Part shown: piece by piece, positions 54,789 through 63,019 of the stretch
How positions within the stretch are numbered: the stretch's first letter is position 1
Layout of the letters: every line of letters starts with the position of its first letter
Made by a program: the position numbers and the translations under genes
NCBI RefSeq assembly: GCF_905397275.1
Contig: NZ_CAJPUY010000019.1
Coordinates: 62,001-126,000, forward strand
Source of the DNA: Cupriavidus yeoncheonensis
GTDB lineage: Bacteria; Pseudomonadota; Gammaproteobacteria; Burkholderiales; Burkholderiaceae
Reading direction: 5' to 3'
Length of the DNA stretch: 64,000 bases
The notes under the pieces: generated by a model
Databases searched by the model: none
Told to the model about the DNA's origin: nothing
Seen by the model: the letters and a program-made list of their open reading frames with translations, nothing else

Positions 54789-54837
54789 CCAGTTTGATAC
54801 CATCTGACCAGACCAGTTGATCCGGCCAGGTGACCAG
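54789..54837. promoter_or_regulatory. Tandem direct repeat, candidate MocR operator
   Basis: Two head-to-tail units of about 24 bp, 54789-54811 (CCAGTTTGAT...TGACCAG) and 54813-54837 (CCAGTTGAT...TGACCAGG), end just before the MocR-type start. An ATACCA stretch within unit 1 resembles the half-site reported for GabR. MocR regulators typically bind direct repeats. Confidence 0.6.
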
Positions 54838-54838
54838 G

Positions 54839-56335
54839 ATGTCCAGTGACAAGCATGGCGAGCGGGGCCTGGGCCGCGCCCTGTATGACGAATTCCGGGC
54901 GCGTATCGCGGACGGCACCTACGCCGTGGGGGCACCGCTGCCATCGAGCCGCGCACTGGCCGCCGAGCGCGGGCTTTCGCGCGCCACCGTGTCGCTCGTC
55001 TATGAGCAGCTCGCGGCCGACGGATTCATCGATACACGGGGTGGCGCGGTCAGCCGCGTGGCGGCCGGCGCAGCGCCGGGCAGTCCGGTTCGTCGCACCA
55101 CGCGCGGCGCCATCGGGACGGTTGCGGCAGACCCGCATGCCGGGCGACTTTCCGCATGGGGTGCCCGGGTGGAGGGCATGGCGCTGCAGGACACTGGCAC
55201 GGTGGCCGTTGACGGAGAGATCGACTTCATCTACGGTCCGCTGGCCGGCCGCGACTTCCCGACGCTGACATGGCTCAGGGCGCTGCGTGCGGTCGAGCGA
55301 CAGCGCACGCCCCGGCTGGCTTACGAGGACCCGCGCGGCAACATCGAGCTTCGCAGGGCGCTGCAGGCGCACCTGAGCCAGACACGCGGGCTGTCGTGCT
55401 CCACGGATCAACTGATGATCGTGAATGGCTCCCAGCAGGCGCTGGACCTCTGCGCACGCCTGCTGCTCGACCCCGGCGACCCCGTGGCGGTGGAGAATCC
55501 GGGCTACCGGATGGCGCACCATGTCTTTGAGGCCTATGGCGCGGACCTGCAATGCATCGATGTGGACGAACATGGCCTGCGGACAGACCAGCTCCATGCA
55601 TTGCGCCGGGCACAGATGCTTTACGTGACGCCGACCCACCAGTTTCCCCTGGGGTCGTTCCTGCCGATCGGGCGGCGGCGGGAATTGCTGGCGTGGGCGG
55701 CAGACCGGCGCGCGTGGGTCATCGAGGACGATTACGACAGCGAGTACCGCTATTCGGTGCGCCCGGAAGCCTCGCTGCTGTCCCTCGATACGCAGGGATG
55801 CGTGATCCACGTGGGCACCTTTTCCAAGACGCTTTCGCCCCAGCTTCGCCTGGGCTACATGGTGGTCCCCGATCGCCTGGTGGATACCTTTGCCGCAGCC
55901 AAGCGCCTGACCGACCGCCACGCCGCGACCGGAGTCCAGCGCGCGCTGGCCCTGCTCCTGGAAGACGGCAGCTACGGCCGCCATGTTCGGCGCATGCGGC
56001 GGTTGCAGCATGCGCGGCAACGCGCCCTGGTCGAAGCGCTTCAGGCGCATCTGTCCGGCCGGATTGAAATGCAGGGGCTGGCCAGCGGGCTCCATCTGGT
56101 CGTGTGGATCCCGGCCTTGCCGTCGAGTGCGGAGCCGGCGCTGGCCAGGGAGGCCGGCCGGCTCGGTGTGCGCGTCTATCCCGTCAGTCCGCTGTTCCAT
56201 CGCTCGGGGCATAAGGCCGGGCGGTCCAGGCCCGCGGGTCTCGTCATGGGCTACGCGTTGCTGGAGCGCGAGGCCATCGCCGAGGGTGTCCGTCGCCTGT
56301 CGGAGGCGCTGCGGCGAATCGACCCACCTGCGTAG
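54839..56335 (+). CDS. MocR/PdxR-type regulator (GntR HTH fused to aminotransferase domain)
   Basis: Protein of 498 residues. The winged HTH (about 15-80, GTYAVGAPLPSSRALAAERGLSRATVSLVYEQLAADGFI) is joined by a linker to a fold-type I PLP domain (about 125-490). That domain has GSQQALDLCARLL, TPTHQFPLGSFLP, EDDYDSEYRY and the PLP lysine in GTFSKTLSPQLRLGY. It senses PLP or an amine-PLP adduct. The frame also opens at a GTG at 54830; I prefer the ATG at 54839. Divergent from paiB-like. Confidence 0.92.
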   Translation: MSSDKHGERGLGRALYDEFRARIADGTYAVGAPLPSSRALAAERGLSRATVSLVYEQLAADGFIDTRGGAVSRVAAGAAPGSPVRRTTRGAIGTVAADPHAGRLSAWGARVEGMALQDTGTVAVDGEIDFIYGPLAGRDFPTLTWLRALRAVERQRTPRLAYEDPRGNIELRRALQAHLSQTRGLSCSTDQLMIVNGSQQALDLCARLLLDPGDPVAVENPGYRMAHHVFEAYGADLQCIDVDEHGLRTDQLHALRRAQMLYVTPTHQFPLGSFLPIGRRRELLAWAADRRAWVIEDDYDSEYRYSVRPEASLLSLDTQGCVIHVGTFSKTLSPQLRLGYMVVPDRLVDTFAAAKRLTDRHAATGVQRALALLLEDGSYGRHVRRMRRLQHARQRALVEALQAHLSGRIEMQGLASGLHLVVWIPALPSSAEPALAREAGRLGVRVYPVSPLFHRSGHKAGRSRPAGLVMGYALLEREAIAEGVRRLSEALRRIDPPA

Positions 56336-56396
56336 AGCCATGGTGCTATCCTGCTGCGGTTGCATCACCTGACCGATAAGCCAGCAGGAGGACGGT

Positions 56397-56999
56397 ATGA
56401 CCATGACGCTCTACTACAACCCCCAGAGCCGCGCCTCGGTAGCGCGCTGGATGCTGGAGGAGGTCGGGGCCGACTACCAGTTGCAGCACATCGATTTCAC
56501 CAAAGGGGAGAGCCGGTCGCCGGCATTCCTGGCCGTCAATCCGATGGGAAAGATCCCGACGCTGGTTCTCGATGACGGCACGGTCCTGACCGAGAATGGC
56601 GCGATCATCGCCTGGCTGGCGGACGCCTTTCCGCAGGCCGCGCTGATGCCGCCGCCGGGTTCTTCCGCGCGCGGGACAGTCCTGCGCTGGCTGTTCTTCT
56701 GTGGCAGTTGCTTTGAGCCTGCGCTGACCGACCGGATGATGCGGGCCGATGCGCCGCTGTCGAAGCAGGCCGTTGGCTGGGGCGATTATGACGATGTTGT
56801 CTCAGCCATCGAGAAGGCGCTGACGCCCGGGCCGTTCGTGCTGGGTACGACCTTCAGTGCTGCGGATGTTTACCTGGGGGCGTCGCTTGCCTGGGCGGGG
56901 AAGTTCGGGGCGCCGCGTATCGCTGACAGCCGGGTGATTCAGGACTATGTCGGGCAGGTGACCGCGCGGGAGGCGTTTGTGCGGGCGGCGGGGAATTGA
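56397..56999 (+). CDS. Glutathione S-transferase family protein
   Basis: Protein of 200 residues. Thioredoxin-like N-terminal domain (about 1-80) with the glutathione-contact series YYNPQSRASVARWMLEE, NPMGKIPTLVLDDG and LTENGAIIAWLAD. All-helical C-terminal domain (about 90-200) with the FSAADVYLGASLAW capping motif. Cytosolic; the substrate is unknown. Followed by a strong bidirectional terminator. Confidence 0.93.
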   Translation: MTMTLYYNPQSRASVARWMLEEVGADYQLQHIDFTKGESRSPAFLAVNPMGKIPTLVLDDGTVLTENGAIIAWLADAFPQAALMPPPGSSARGTVLRWLFFCGSCFEPALTDRMMRADAPLSKQAVGWGDYDDVVSAIEKALTPGPFVLGTTFSAADVYLGASLAWAGKFGAPRIADSRVIQDYVGQVTAREAFVRAAGN

Positions 57000-57012
57000 G
57001 GGACGGTGGTTC

Positions 57013-57054
57013 GCAAAACAGAACGGGCAGCTCGCGCTGCCCGTTCTGTTTTGC
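57013..57054. terminator. Bidirectional intrinsic terminator (19-bp perfect stem)
   Basis: The arm at 57013-57031 and its exact complement at 57036-57054 enclose a TCGC loop. The stem ends in AAAA on one side and TTTT on the other, so it serves both the GST gene (+) and the convergent hydroxylase gene (-). Confidence 0.93.
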
Positions 57055-57066
57055 CGCTCGCTCCCG

Positions 57067-57978
57067 TTACCTCGCACTCACCACCAGCCGCTCTTCGGCT
57101 TGCTGCTGGCGCAGCGCTTCGGTCGTCTGGCCCTTGCCATCCGGTGCCCAGCCCGGCGGCATCGCCAGGTAGCCGATCGCGTTGACCACGCTGCCCGACT
57201 TCATCATGTCCCTGCCCAGGCTGACCCAGTGTTCGAACTGGTTGACGAGCGGATTGTGCGTGGTGGTCGGGTGGACCAGGCCGAAGCGGCAGGGTTCGTC
57301 TTCACGCTCTTCCACGTAGGTGCCGAACAGGCGGTCGAAGAGGATCAGCACGCCGCCGTAGTTGGCATCGAGGTAATCGACATTCGAGGCATGGTGCACG
57401 CGGTGCGCCGACGGGGTGTTGAACACATATTCGAACCAGCCGAGCTTCGGGATCCAGGTGGTGTGCAGCCAGAACTGGTACAGCAGGTTCAGGCTCAGCG
57501 TGGCCAGCACGACCTCGGGGCGCACGCCCAGGAAGACCAGCGGCGCGAAGAAGACGGCGGTGCCGGTGATCTTGCCGGTCCAGCCCAGGCGGTAGGCGGT
57601 GCCCAGCGTCAGTTCATTCGGCGAGTGGTGCACCGCGTGCGTCGCCCAGAAGAAGCGGATGCGGTGCGACGCGCGGTGGTACCAGTAGTAGCAGAACTCC
57701 TGGCCGATGAAGAGCAGCAGCACGGCCAGCACGCTGTTGATCTCGACCGTGAAAGTGCGGTGGTCCCAGGCGAAGGCGAAGATCGGCGTGGCCAGCGACA
57801 GCGGCAGCAGGACCATCAGCTTGCGGCCGATCATGTCGACCAGCGACAGTCCCATTTCATGCCAGGGATAGGCCTGGCCTTGCCGGCGTGCCTTGCGTGC
57901 CAGGAAAAAGGCCTCGACCAGAGAGACCGACACGACGAAGGCCGTGGCGAGGAGGGTGATCTTGTGGAGGTTGTGCAT
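57067..57978 (-). CDS. Sterol desaturase/fatty acid hydroxylase superfamily membrane protein
   Basis: Di-iron membrane enzyme of 303 residues from the ATG at 57978 (AGGA 7 nt upstream). Several hydrophobic segments and three His boxes: HRASH (about 105), HAVHH (about 118) and HRVHH (about 187), with a further HNP region near the end. Such enzymes hydroxylate or desaturate lipids; members in bacteria modify ornithine lipids, carotenoids or hopanoids. The substrate here is unknown. The frame is open to 58128 without homology. Confidence 0.9.
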   Translation of the reverse strand: MHNLHKITLLATAFVVSVSLVEAFFLARKARRQGQAYPWHEMGLSLVDMIGRKLMVLLPLSLATPIFAFAWDHRTFTVEINSVLAVLLLFIGQEFCYYWYHRASHRIRFFWATHAVHHSPNELTLGTAYRLGWTGKITGTAVFFAPLVFLGVRPEVVLATLSLNLLYQFWLHTTWIPKLGWFEYVFNTPSAHRVHHASNVDYLDANYGGVLILFDRLFGTYVEEREDEPCRFGLVHPTTTHNPLVNQFEHWVSLGRDMMKSGSVVNAIGYLAMPPGWAPDGKGQTTEALRQQQAEERLVVSAR

Positions 57979-58232
57979 GATCGTCCTGTATGGGGAGCCG
58001 GTGACGCCTGCCTGGCCAGGCCGGCATTGCTGCGTCGGTGAGGCAAATGTAGAGGGCGGCGGCGCCGGGCGCCACGCATCAAATATTTCGCCATGTGTCA
58101 TGGCCGCGGACGCGGCCCGCCGTGTCATACCGCGACATGTTTTCCACGGCGAAATGCGCGCGATGTCCTCCTATAGTTCGGTCCGTTGCCGCGCCGCACT
58201 GGCTGGCTGAAACCGAAACTGAAGGACTTGTG

Positions 58233-58532
58233 ATGACCTCGAACCTCTCCCGCCTTGCCCGCTTTGCTCGCTTCCCCCGCTTCCTTGGTGCCGCCGCCGG
58301 TACGCTGGTGCTGCTGGCCAGCGGCCAGGTATTCGCGTCCACCGTGGTGGTCGCGCCGGCCACCGTCTATGCCCGTCCGCCGGTCGTGGTGGCAACCGCG
58401 CCGAGAGTGATCGTCAAGCCGGCGCCGAAGGTCGTGGTCGCATCGGCGCCGCTGCCGACCGTGGTCGTGAGGGCCGCTCCCGTGCCGCGTACGGTCTACG
58501 TCGCATCCCGCCCGGTCTACGTGGTGCGGTGA
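58233..58532 (+). CDS. Exported Val/Pro/Ala-rich low-complexity protein
   Basis: 99 residues from the ATG at 58233 (AAGGA 7 nt upstream). An Arg/Phe-rich n-region and hydrophobic core (GAAAGTLVLLASGQVFA) form a signal peptide. The rest is repeats of VVV, RPPVVV, PAPKVVV and PRTVYV-type dipeptides with no cysteine. Probably an extended surface or periplasmic protein. No family recognised. The EF-hand-like gene follows 57 bp later. Confidence 0.7.
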   Translation: MTSNLSRLARFARFPRFLGAAAGTLVLLASGQVFASTVVVAPATVYARPPVVVATAPRVIVKPAPKVVVASAPLPTVVVRAAPVPRTVYVASRPVYVVR

Positions 58533-58589
58533 TCACCCCCCGAACCCTCAACGCCGCCGCCAACGCCGGCCATCCCATACGGAGAAAAC

Positions 58590-58886
58590 ATGATGAAGAA
58601 GATGATTGCAGTGCTCGCCCTCTGCATGGCATCCGCAGGCGCGCTCGCGCAGAGCGCCGAAATGCCCGCCGCGGCCAGTCCGCGCGTGGAGCGTGCGATG
58701 CAGCAACTGCAGGGGCGCTTTGCCAATGCCAACACCACGCATGACGGCAAGCTCACCCGCGAGCAGGCCGCGGCCGGGATGCCGATGGTCGCGAAGCACT
58801 TCGATCAGATCGACGCGCAGCGAACCGGCTATGTGACGCTGGCGCAGATCGAAGCTTTTATGGGCCAGGCCATGATGTCGCGCTGA
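58590..58886 (+). CDS. Exported EF-hand-like protein with degenerate loops
   Basis: 98 residues. Signal peptide MMKKMIAVLALCMASAGALA, then a helical domain with two EF-hand-like loops (NTTHDGKLTREQ about 49-60 and DAQRTGYVTLAQ about 76-87). The first keeps Asp5-Gly6, but both lack the Glu at position 12 and most acidic ligands, so Ca2+ affinity is probably low. Similar small proteins are common in Burkholderiales. Probably co-transcribed with the preceding gene. Confidence 0.8.
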   Translation: MMKKMIAVLALCMASAGALAQSAEMPAAASPRVERAMQQLQGRFANANTTHDGKLTREQAAAGMPMVAKHFDQIDAQRTGYVTLAQIEAFMGQAMMSR

Positions 58887-59077
58887 TCGCCGTCAGCCGG
58901 AAGCCGATGTATGGCGGCCTCCGAACGGGTCGTAGCGCCACTGGCCGCCCGCTGACATTGCTGTCCGTGGCCACCGACGCGAAGCGGCTTCGGTCCTAAC
59001 ACTTGCTGGCGGGATGTTCCATACTTCATCCGGTGAACCCGGGCCAGGCGCCGAATAACAAGAGGAGGAACGTTGCC

Positions 59078-59566
59078 ATGAAGCTGATTCCCATTGCAGT
59101 AGTGGCATCCGTGCTGGCGGGATGCGCCATGAATCAAGGTGCGCCGGGTACGCCGGGCAGCGCGCAGGGGGCGCCTGCGGCAAGCTGCAAGGCTACCTCG
59201 GAACAGGAGATCGCGGCGCTGTTCGATCGATGGAACCAGTCTCTGCAAACGGGTGATCCGCGCAAGGTGGCGGCCAACTATGCGGATCGGTCGATTCTCC
59301 TGGCGACGGTTTCCAACAAGCCCCGGCTGACGGTCGCGGAGAGAGAGGACTACTTCCAGCATTTCCTGCAGGACCGTCCGTCCGGGAAGATCGACTTCCG
59401 GCGGATCGAGATCGGATGCAATTCCGCGGTGGATGCGGGGCTCTATACCTTTACCTTCGCGCGCACGGGTGCGGTGGTCAAAGCCCGCTATACCTACACC
59501 TATCGCTGGGATGGCTCGCAATGGCTGATCACCAGCCATCACTCTTCCGCCATGCCGGAGAAGTGA
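59078..59566 (+). CDS. Lipoprotein with SgcJ/EcaC (NTF2/SnoaL-like) domain
   Basis: Protein of 162 residues from the ATG at 59078. Lipobox LAGC (Cys17) after a short signal sequence. The NTF2-like domain (about 40-160) begins EQEIAALFDRWNQSLQTGDPRKVAANYADRSILL and ends YTYTYRWDGSQWLITSHHSS, the SgcJ/EcaC pattern. It is an outer- or inner-membrane-anchored ligand-binding or enzyme-like fold; function unknown. AGAGGAGG lies about 10 nt upstream. Lone gene. Confidence 0.88.
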   Translation: MKLIPIAVVASVLAGCAMNQGAPGTPGSAQGAPAASCKATSEQEIAALFDRWNQSLQTGDPRKVAANYADRSILLATVSNKPRLTVAEREDYFQHFLQDRPSGKIDFRRIEIGCNSAVDAGLYTFTFARTGAVVKARYTYTYRWDGSQWLITSHHSSAMPEK

Positions 59567-59749
59567 TGGGGATTGTGCGGTGCATTTCGCGCGCCGGACC
59601 GCCCGCGCCCGGGCATGCATTGCGCCCGGGCCAGAGGATTGGGAAGGGCTTGGGCGAACCAGCCTGACCATCAAGCGAATACCGCTCAGTCGCGCCGGCC
59701 CCCCGGCGGAGAATCCTGTATGCCGTCCTACGGAGCAAGCGGCGCGCGG

Positions 59750-60031
59750 CTACAGCAGGTCAAGCTGGAGGTGCTGTCGCGCGACCCTTTCGCAGAGCAT
59801 CGCAATCTCCTTGTCTACCGCATAGAGGAACAGCAACTCCTTCTCGGAGCAATGACGCGTTCTCCGCCAGATTTCCGACTTCACCCGATAGTCCTCGTCC
59901 ACGTCATTTGGGGTGGCACCAGCTTCGTCCATGAATGCCCGTATGTCTCTTGAGAGAATCCTCGCTCTCGAAGCTGCATGTTGGCCGCCAAGCACATAGG
60001 CGGCGGACTTGATCCTTTCCAGAAAACTCAC
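59750..60031 (-). CDS. Hypothetical protein, 93 residues
   Basis: Starts VSFLERIKSAAYVLGGQHAAS from a GTG at 60031 with AAGGA 7-8 nt upstream; an ATG ten codons earlier (60061) is the alternative. Largely helical and charged (ILSRDIRAFMDEAG, YRVKSEIWRRTRHCSEKELLFLYAVDKEIAML). No domain recognised. Composition looks like a real soluble protein. No partner genes. Confidence 0.55.
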   Translation of the reverse strand: MSFLERIKSAAYVLGGQHAASRARILSRDIRAFMDEAGATPNDVDEDYRVKSEIWRRTRHCSEKELLFLYAVDKEIAMLCERVARQHLQLDLL

Positions 60032-60359
60032 TTCCAATCCTTGCCGGTTGCAGATACACATTCACCGGAGTCCCACTCTTTGCCAAGCCGCCTGAAGCGC
60101 TCGCCTCGTGCTCCGTCGAATATCCTTTGGAGTCAATATAGGGACTTCGCCACCGGCCTGATTTGCATTGCACGCAGCTGACTTTGCATTTGCCGCCATG
60201 TGGAGATTGCTCGGCTCGACACCCGGCGCTGGTCTGTGCGGGAGAGCCGGAACGATGGCGAGCAAGTGCCGCCGCATAACCTGTCGCCCGGGCGTTGCTC
60301 GGCCGGTGCGGACGAAAGCGCCCGAGTGGCCAGTTCAAGGTCCAGTTCAAGGAGATGCC
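60032..60359. other. Gene-free stretch
   Basis: 328 bp upstream of both the 93-residue hypothetical gene and the DUF427 gene. It must hold divergent promoters. I see no gene or strong repeat, only two similar TGCATT-containing segments near 60165-60195. Confidence 0.45.
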
Positions 60360-60776
60360 ATGGTCAGAAGCACCGCTGACGCAGCCCGGCCAGTGAAGAT
60401 TCCAGGCAAGGACCACCCGATCACCATCGAACGCAATCCGTCACGGGTGGTGGTCACCGTGGCCGGCAAGGTCGTCGCCGATTCGCGCAATGCGTTGACG
60501 CTGCGGGAGGCCGGTTACCCGGCAGTCATCTACGTCCCGCGGGAAGATGCGGAAATGAGCTTGCTCGAGCGCACCGCACACGCAACGTATTGCCCGTATA
60601 AGGGCGATTGCGCGTACTTCTCGATTGCGGCAGGTGGCGAGCGATCGGTCAACGCTGTCTGGACGTATGAGAGCCCGTACGAGGCCGTGGCACCGATCCG
60701 CAATCACCTCGCGTTCTATCGCGACCGCGTGGACACGATCGAAGAACTGCCGCCTGAAGGCCTGGATCGCGGCTGA
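60360..60776 (+). CDS. DUF427-domain protein
   Basis: Protein of 138 residues from the ATG at 60360 (AAGGAG 7 nt upstream). The DUF427 pattern is clear: RVVVTVAGKVVADSRNALTLREAGYPAVIYVPREDAEMSLL, then THATYCPYKGDCAYFS-type Cys motif (two cysteines six apart) and WTYESPYEAVAPIRNHLAFY. The family adopts a small beta fold of unknown biochemical function, common in actinobacteria and proteobacteria. Convergent with the TetR gene. Confidence 0.9.
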   Translation: MVRSTADAARPVKIPGKDHPITIERNPSRVVVTVAGKVVADSRNALTLREAGYPAVIYVPREDAEMSLLERTAHATYCPYKGDCAYFSIAAGGERSVNAVWTYESPYEAVAPIRNHLAFYRDRVDTIEELPPEGLDRG

Positions 60777-60824
60777 CGCGGAGCGGTTCGGCGTTCCGCG
60801 TCATGCGTGGATGCGGCAGGGCGG

Positions 60825-61463
60825 TCAGCGCTGGCCCGGTTCCGCATCCAGCGCGAATCTCTTCAGCAGCGTCTGGTGGCTCGCGTTCAGTATTTCCTCT
60901 GCGAGCTGGGGATTGCCGGCCAATGCCCGGGACAGGATGAGGGCACCCACCATCTCGTTGTAGAACGAGATTGCCTCACGGCGTGCTTCGTCCCGTGCTT
61001 GGTCCGCATCTTTGCTTTCGGGGCGCTGTTCCGCGATCAGCGCTGTCAGGGTTTCAATCATCACCTCCAGCCCGCTGGCGAAGTGCACCTGCGCTTCATG
61101 GCCGAGCCGGCGCACATCCGCCGTGAGGCCGGCGATGGCGCAGCCATGCTCGATATCACTGCAGTGCGCGCCGGACAGGTAATAGTCGATCTGTCGTCTC
61201 AGGCGGTTGCCGTCCGGCCCGATGGGCGTCGCGATGGCTGCCTTCAGATCGTCGTTGGCCTTGTCCATCGCGGTCGCCACGACTTCAGCGGCGAGCGCCT
61301 CCTTCGACTCGAAGTGGTTGTAGAAGCCCCCCTGCGTGAAGCCTGCGGCCTTCATCAGCGCGCTCAGGCCGACACCATCGATTCCGTGCTCGCGGAACAA
61401 CTTCTCCGATGCCGCAAGGATGGCCTTGCGGTTCTCTTCCGCCTTCTGCTTTGAAACGCCCAT
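60825..61463 (-). CDS. TetR-family transcriptional regulator
   Basis: Regulator of 212 residues from the ATG at 61463. The HTH (about 10-55) shows NRKAILAASEKLFREHGIDGVGLSALMKAAGFTQGGFYNHFESKEAL. The C-terminal ligand domain (about 75-200) contains GCAIAGLTADVRRLG with a conserved cysteine, as in the TetR group whose genes border oxidoreductases and sense electrophiles (NemR/AcrR-like). Divergent from a SnoaL-SDR-OYE cassette with a 58-bp dyad between them. Confidence 0.93.
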   Translation of the reverse strand: MGVSKQKAEENRKAILAASEKLFREHGIDGVGLSALMKAAGFTQGGFYNHFESKEALAAEVVATAMDKANDDLKAAIATPIGPDGNRLRRQIDYYLSGAHCSDIEHGCAIAGLTADVRRLGHEAQVHFASGLEVMIETLTALIAEQRPESKDADQARDEARREAISFYNEMVGALILSRALAGNPQLAEEILNASHQTLLKRFALDAEPGQR

Positions 61464-61492
61464 CGCTCGTGCTCCCCGCCGCTGACGGTGCA

Positions 61493-61498
61493 ATTATA
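61493..61498 (-). promoter_or_regulatory. -10 hexamer of the TetR gene promoter
   Basis: A perfect TATAAT on the minus strand about 30 bp before the TetR start. The -35 region would fall inside or next to the large inverted repeat at 61518-61575, so the regulator could block its own promoter. Confidence 0.6.
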
Positions 61499-61517
61499 GC
61501 CCTTTCGTGAAAACACA

Positions 61518-61575
61518 ATGGTGATCGACCTTGACTTTTCCGGGGCGATCGCCAAAACTCAATGTCAATCACCAT
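61518..61575. promoter_or_regulatory. Large inverted repeat, candidate TetR operator region
   Basis: Arms of 22 bp (61518-61539 and 61554-61575) match at 19 of 22 positions when one is reverse-complemented. The arm begins ATGGTGAT and ends TTTT. The 14-bp centre contains GGCGATCGCC. It lies between the divergent TetR and SnoaL-like genes. Confidence 0.75.
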
Positions 61576-61682
61576 CGTCTTTGGTCGTTCCAAATCCCGT
61601 AGGAGTTGTTCATGTACATCGGAAGTCACCAGCCCTTGCCCAGCCCGAACTGCCACGCCTTGCGCGTCTCGGGGGAACCGTC

Positions 61683-62084
61683 ATGAGCAGCACTGCCGAA
61701 GCTGCCAACAAGGCCCTCGTGCTCGAAGCGTTCGACACGCTTTTCAACCAGCGCGACTATGCCGCCGCAGAGCGTTTCTGGTCGCCGGACTATATCCAGC
61801 ACAGCGCGCATATCGCGCCGGGGCGCGACGGTCTGTTCCACCTCATCAGGACCCTGCCTCCGACATTGCGACATGAACCCGGCGTGATCGTGGCAGACGG
61901 CGACTACGTGATTGTTCACGGGCGTTTTTCGGGCCATGGGCGTGCGGCCGCATGGATCGCCGCCGACATCCTGCGCATCGCGGACGGCGTGCTCGCCGAG
62001 CACTGGGACGTGCTGCAGGACGAAGCAAGCGAGGCCGAATCCCAAAGCGGCCTGCCCATGTTCGGCAACAGCTTTCCGCGCTGA
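61683..62084 (+). CDS. SnoaL/NTF2-like ester-cyclase-family protein
   Basis: Protein of 133 residues with a SnoaL-like fold: VLEAFDTLFNQRDYAAAERFWSPDYIQHSAHIAPGRDGLFHLI then DGDYVIVHGRFSGHGR and ADILRIADGVLAEHWDVLQDE. This is the predicted SnoaL-like aldol-condensation/ester-cyclase pattern, with His and Asp lining the pocket. First gene of the TetR-controlled cassette; an SDR gene follows after 29 bp. The reaction is unknown. Confidence 0.88.
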   Translation: MSSTAEAANKALVLEAFDTLFNQRDYAAAERFWSPDYIQHSAHIAPGRDGLFHLIRTLPPTLRHEPGVIVADGDYVIVHGRFSGHGRAAAWIAADILRIADGVLAEHWDVLQDEASEAESQSGLPMFGNSFPR

Positions 62085-62113
62085 CGCCAGCCTTCCATTT
62101 CTTCGGAGCCATC

Positions 62114-62860
62114 ATGAACCTCACAGGCAACACCATATTCATCACCGGAGGCGGCTCGGGCATCGGCCGCGGTCTCGCCGAAGCGCTCCACAAGCTCGGC
62201 AACCAGGTCATCATTTCGGGCCGGCGCGCCGAGCGTCTGCAAGCGACCATCGACGCGAACCCCGGCATGCGGGCGGTGGCGCTCGACATCACGGATCCGG
62301 CCGATATCAAGGCCGTCGCCGCCAGACTGATTGCCGACCATCCCGGGCTGAACGTACTGATCAACAACGCCGGCATCATGCTTCCCGATGGTGCCGATGG
62401 TCCGGTCGACGACGAACTGCTGAGCGCCACCGTCGAGACGAACCTGCTCGGGCCCGTACGCATGACATCAGCGCTGATCGAGCACCTGAAAACCCGGGAC
62501 GGTGCCGTGGTGGCGAATGTCACATCGGTACTTGGCTTTGTACCGATGGCGATCGCGGCGGTGTACAGCGCGACCAAGGCGGCCTTGCATTCCTATACGC
62601 TCTCACAACGCTATCTGCTTCGGGACAGCAAGGTCTCGGTCATCGAGATAGCGCCACCATGGGTCCGTACCGAGTTGATGAACAGCAGCGAGGAAGCACG
62701 CGCGATGCCACTCGAAGCATTCATCGCGGGCGCGATCGAGCAACTGGGCACCGATGCCAACGAGATACTGGTGGGCCCGGCCGTCAGCATGCGCGCCAAT
62801 CCGGGACCTGGCGAGCACGCCTGGGTCAATGAATTCAATGACATGATGGCTGCCGGTTGA
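62114..62860 (+). CDS. Short-chain dehydrogenase/reductase (DltE-like)
   Basis: NAD(P)-dependent oxidoreductase of 248 residues. Classical SDR features: cofactor loop TGGGSGIGRG (about 11-20), NNAG (about 87-90), catalytic Ser in NVTSVLG, and YSATK (Tyr and Lys) at about 150-154. It resembles DltE/YkvO-type uncharacterised oxidoreductases. Second gene of the TetR-controlled cassette; an ene-reductase follows 160 bp later. Confidence 0.92.
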   Translation: MNLTGNTIFITGGGSGIGRGLAEALHKLGNQVIISGRRAERLQATIDANPGMRAVALDITDPADIKAVAARLIADHPGLNVLINNAGIMLPDGADGPVDDELLSATVETNLLGPVRMTSALIEHLKTRDGAVVANVTSVLGFVPMAIAAVYSATKAALHSYTLSQRYLLRDSKVSVIEIAPPWVRTELMNSSEEARAMPLEAFIAGAIEQLGTDANEILVGPAVSMRANPGPGEHAWVNEFNDMMAAG

Positions 62861-63019
62861 GCACGGGGCTGCCTGGCGAGCGGCATGCAGTCCGCATGGC
62901 AGGGAAGCCCGCGGTGTTCGAAGCGCAACCGCGGCTTCCGACGTCATTTCCTCACATACATTGTCCTTGCCGCGTGCCCCTGTCAGGCACGCCAACCAAA
63001 TCTCTAGCAGGAGTAAAAC

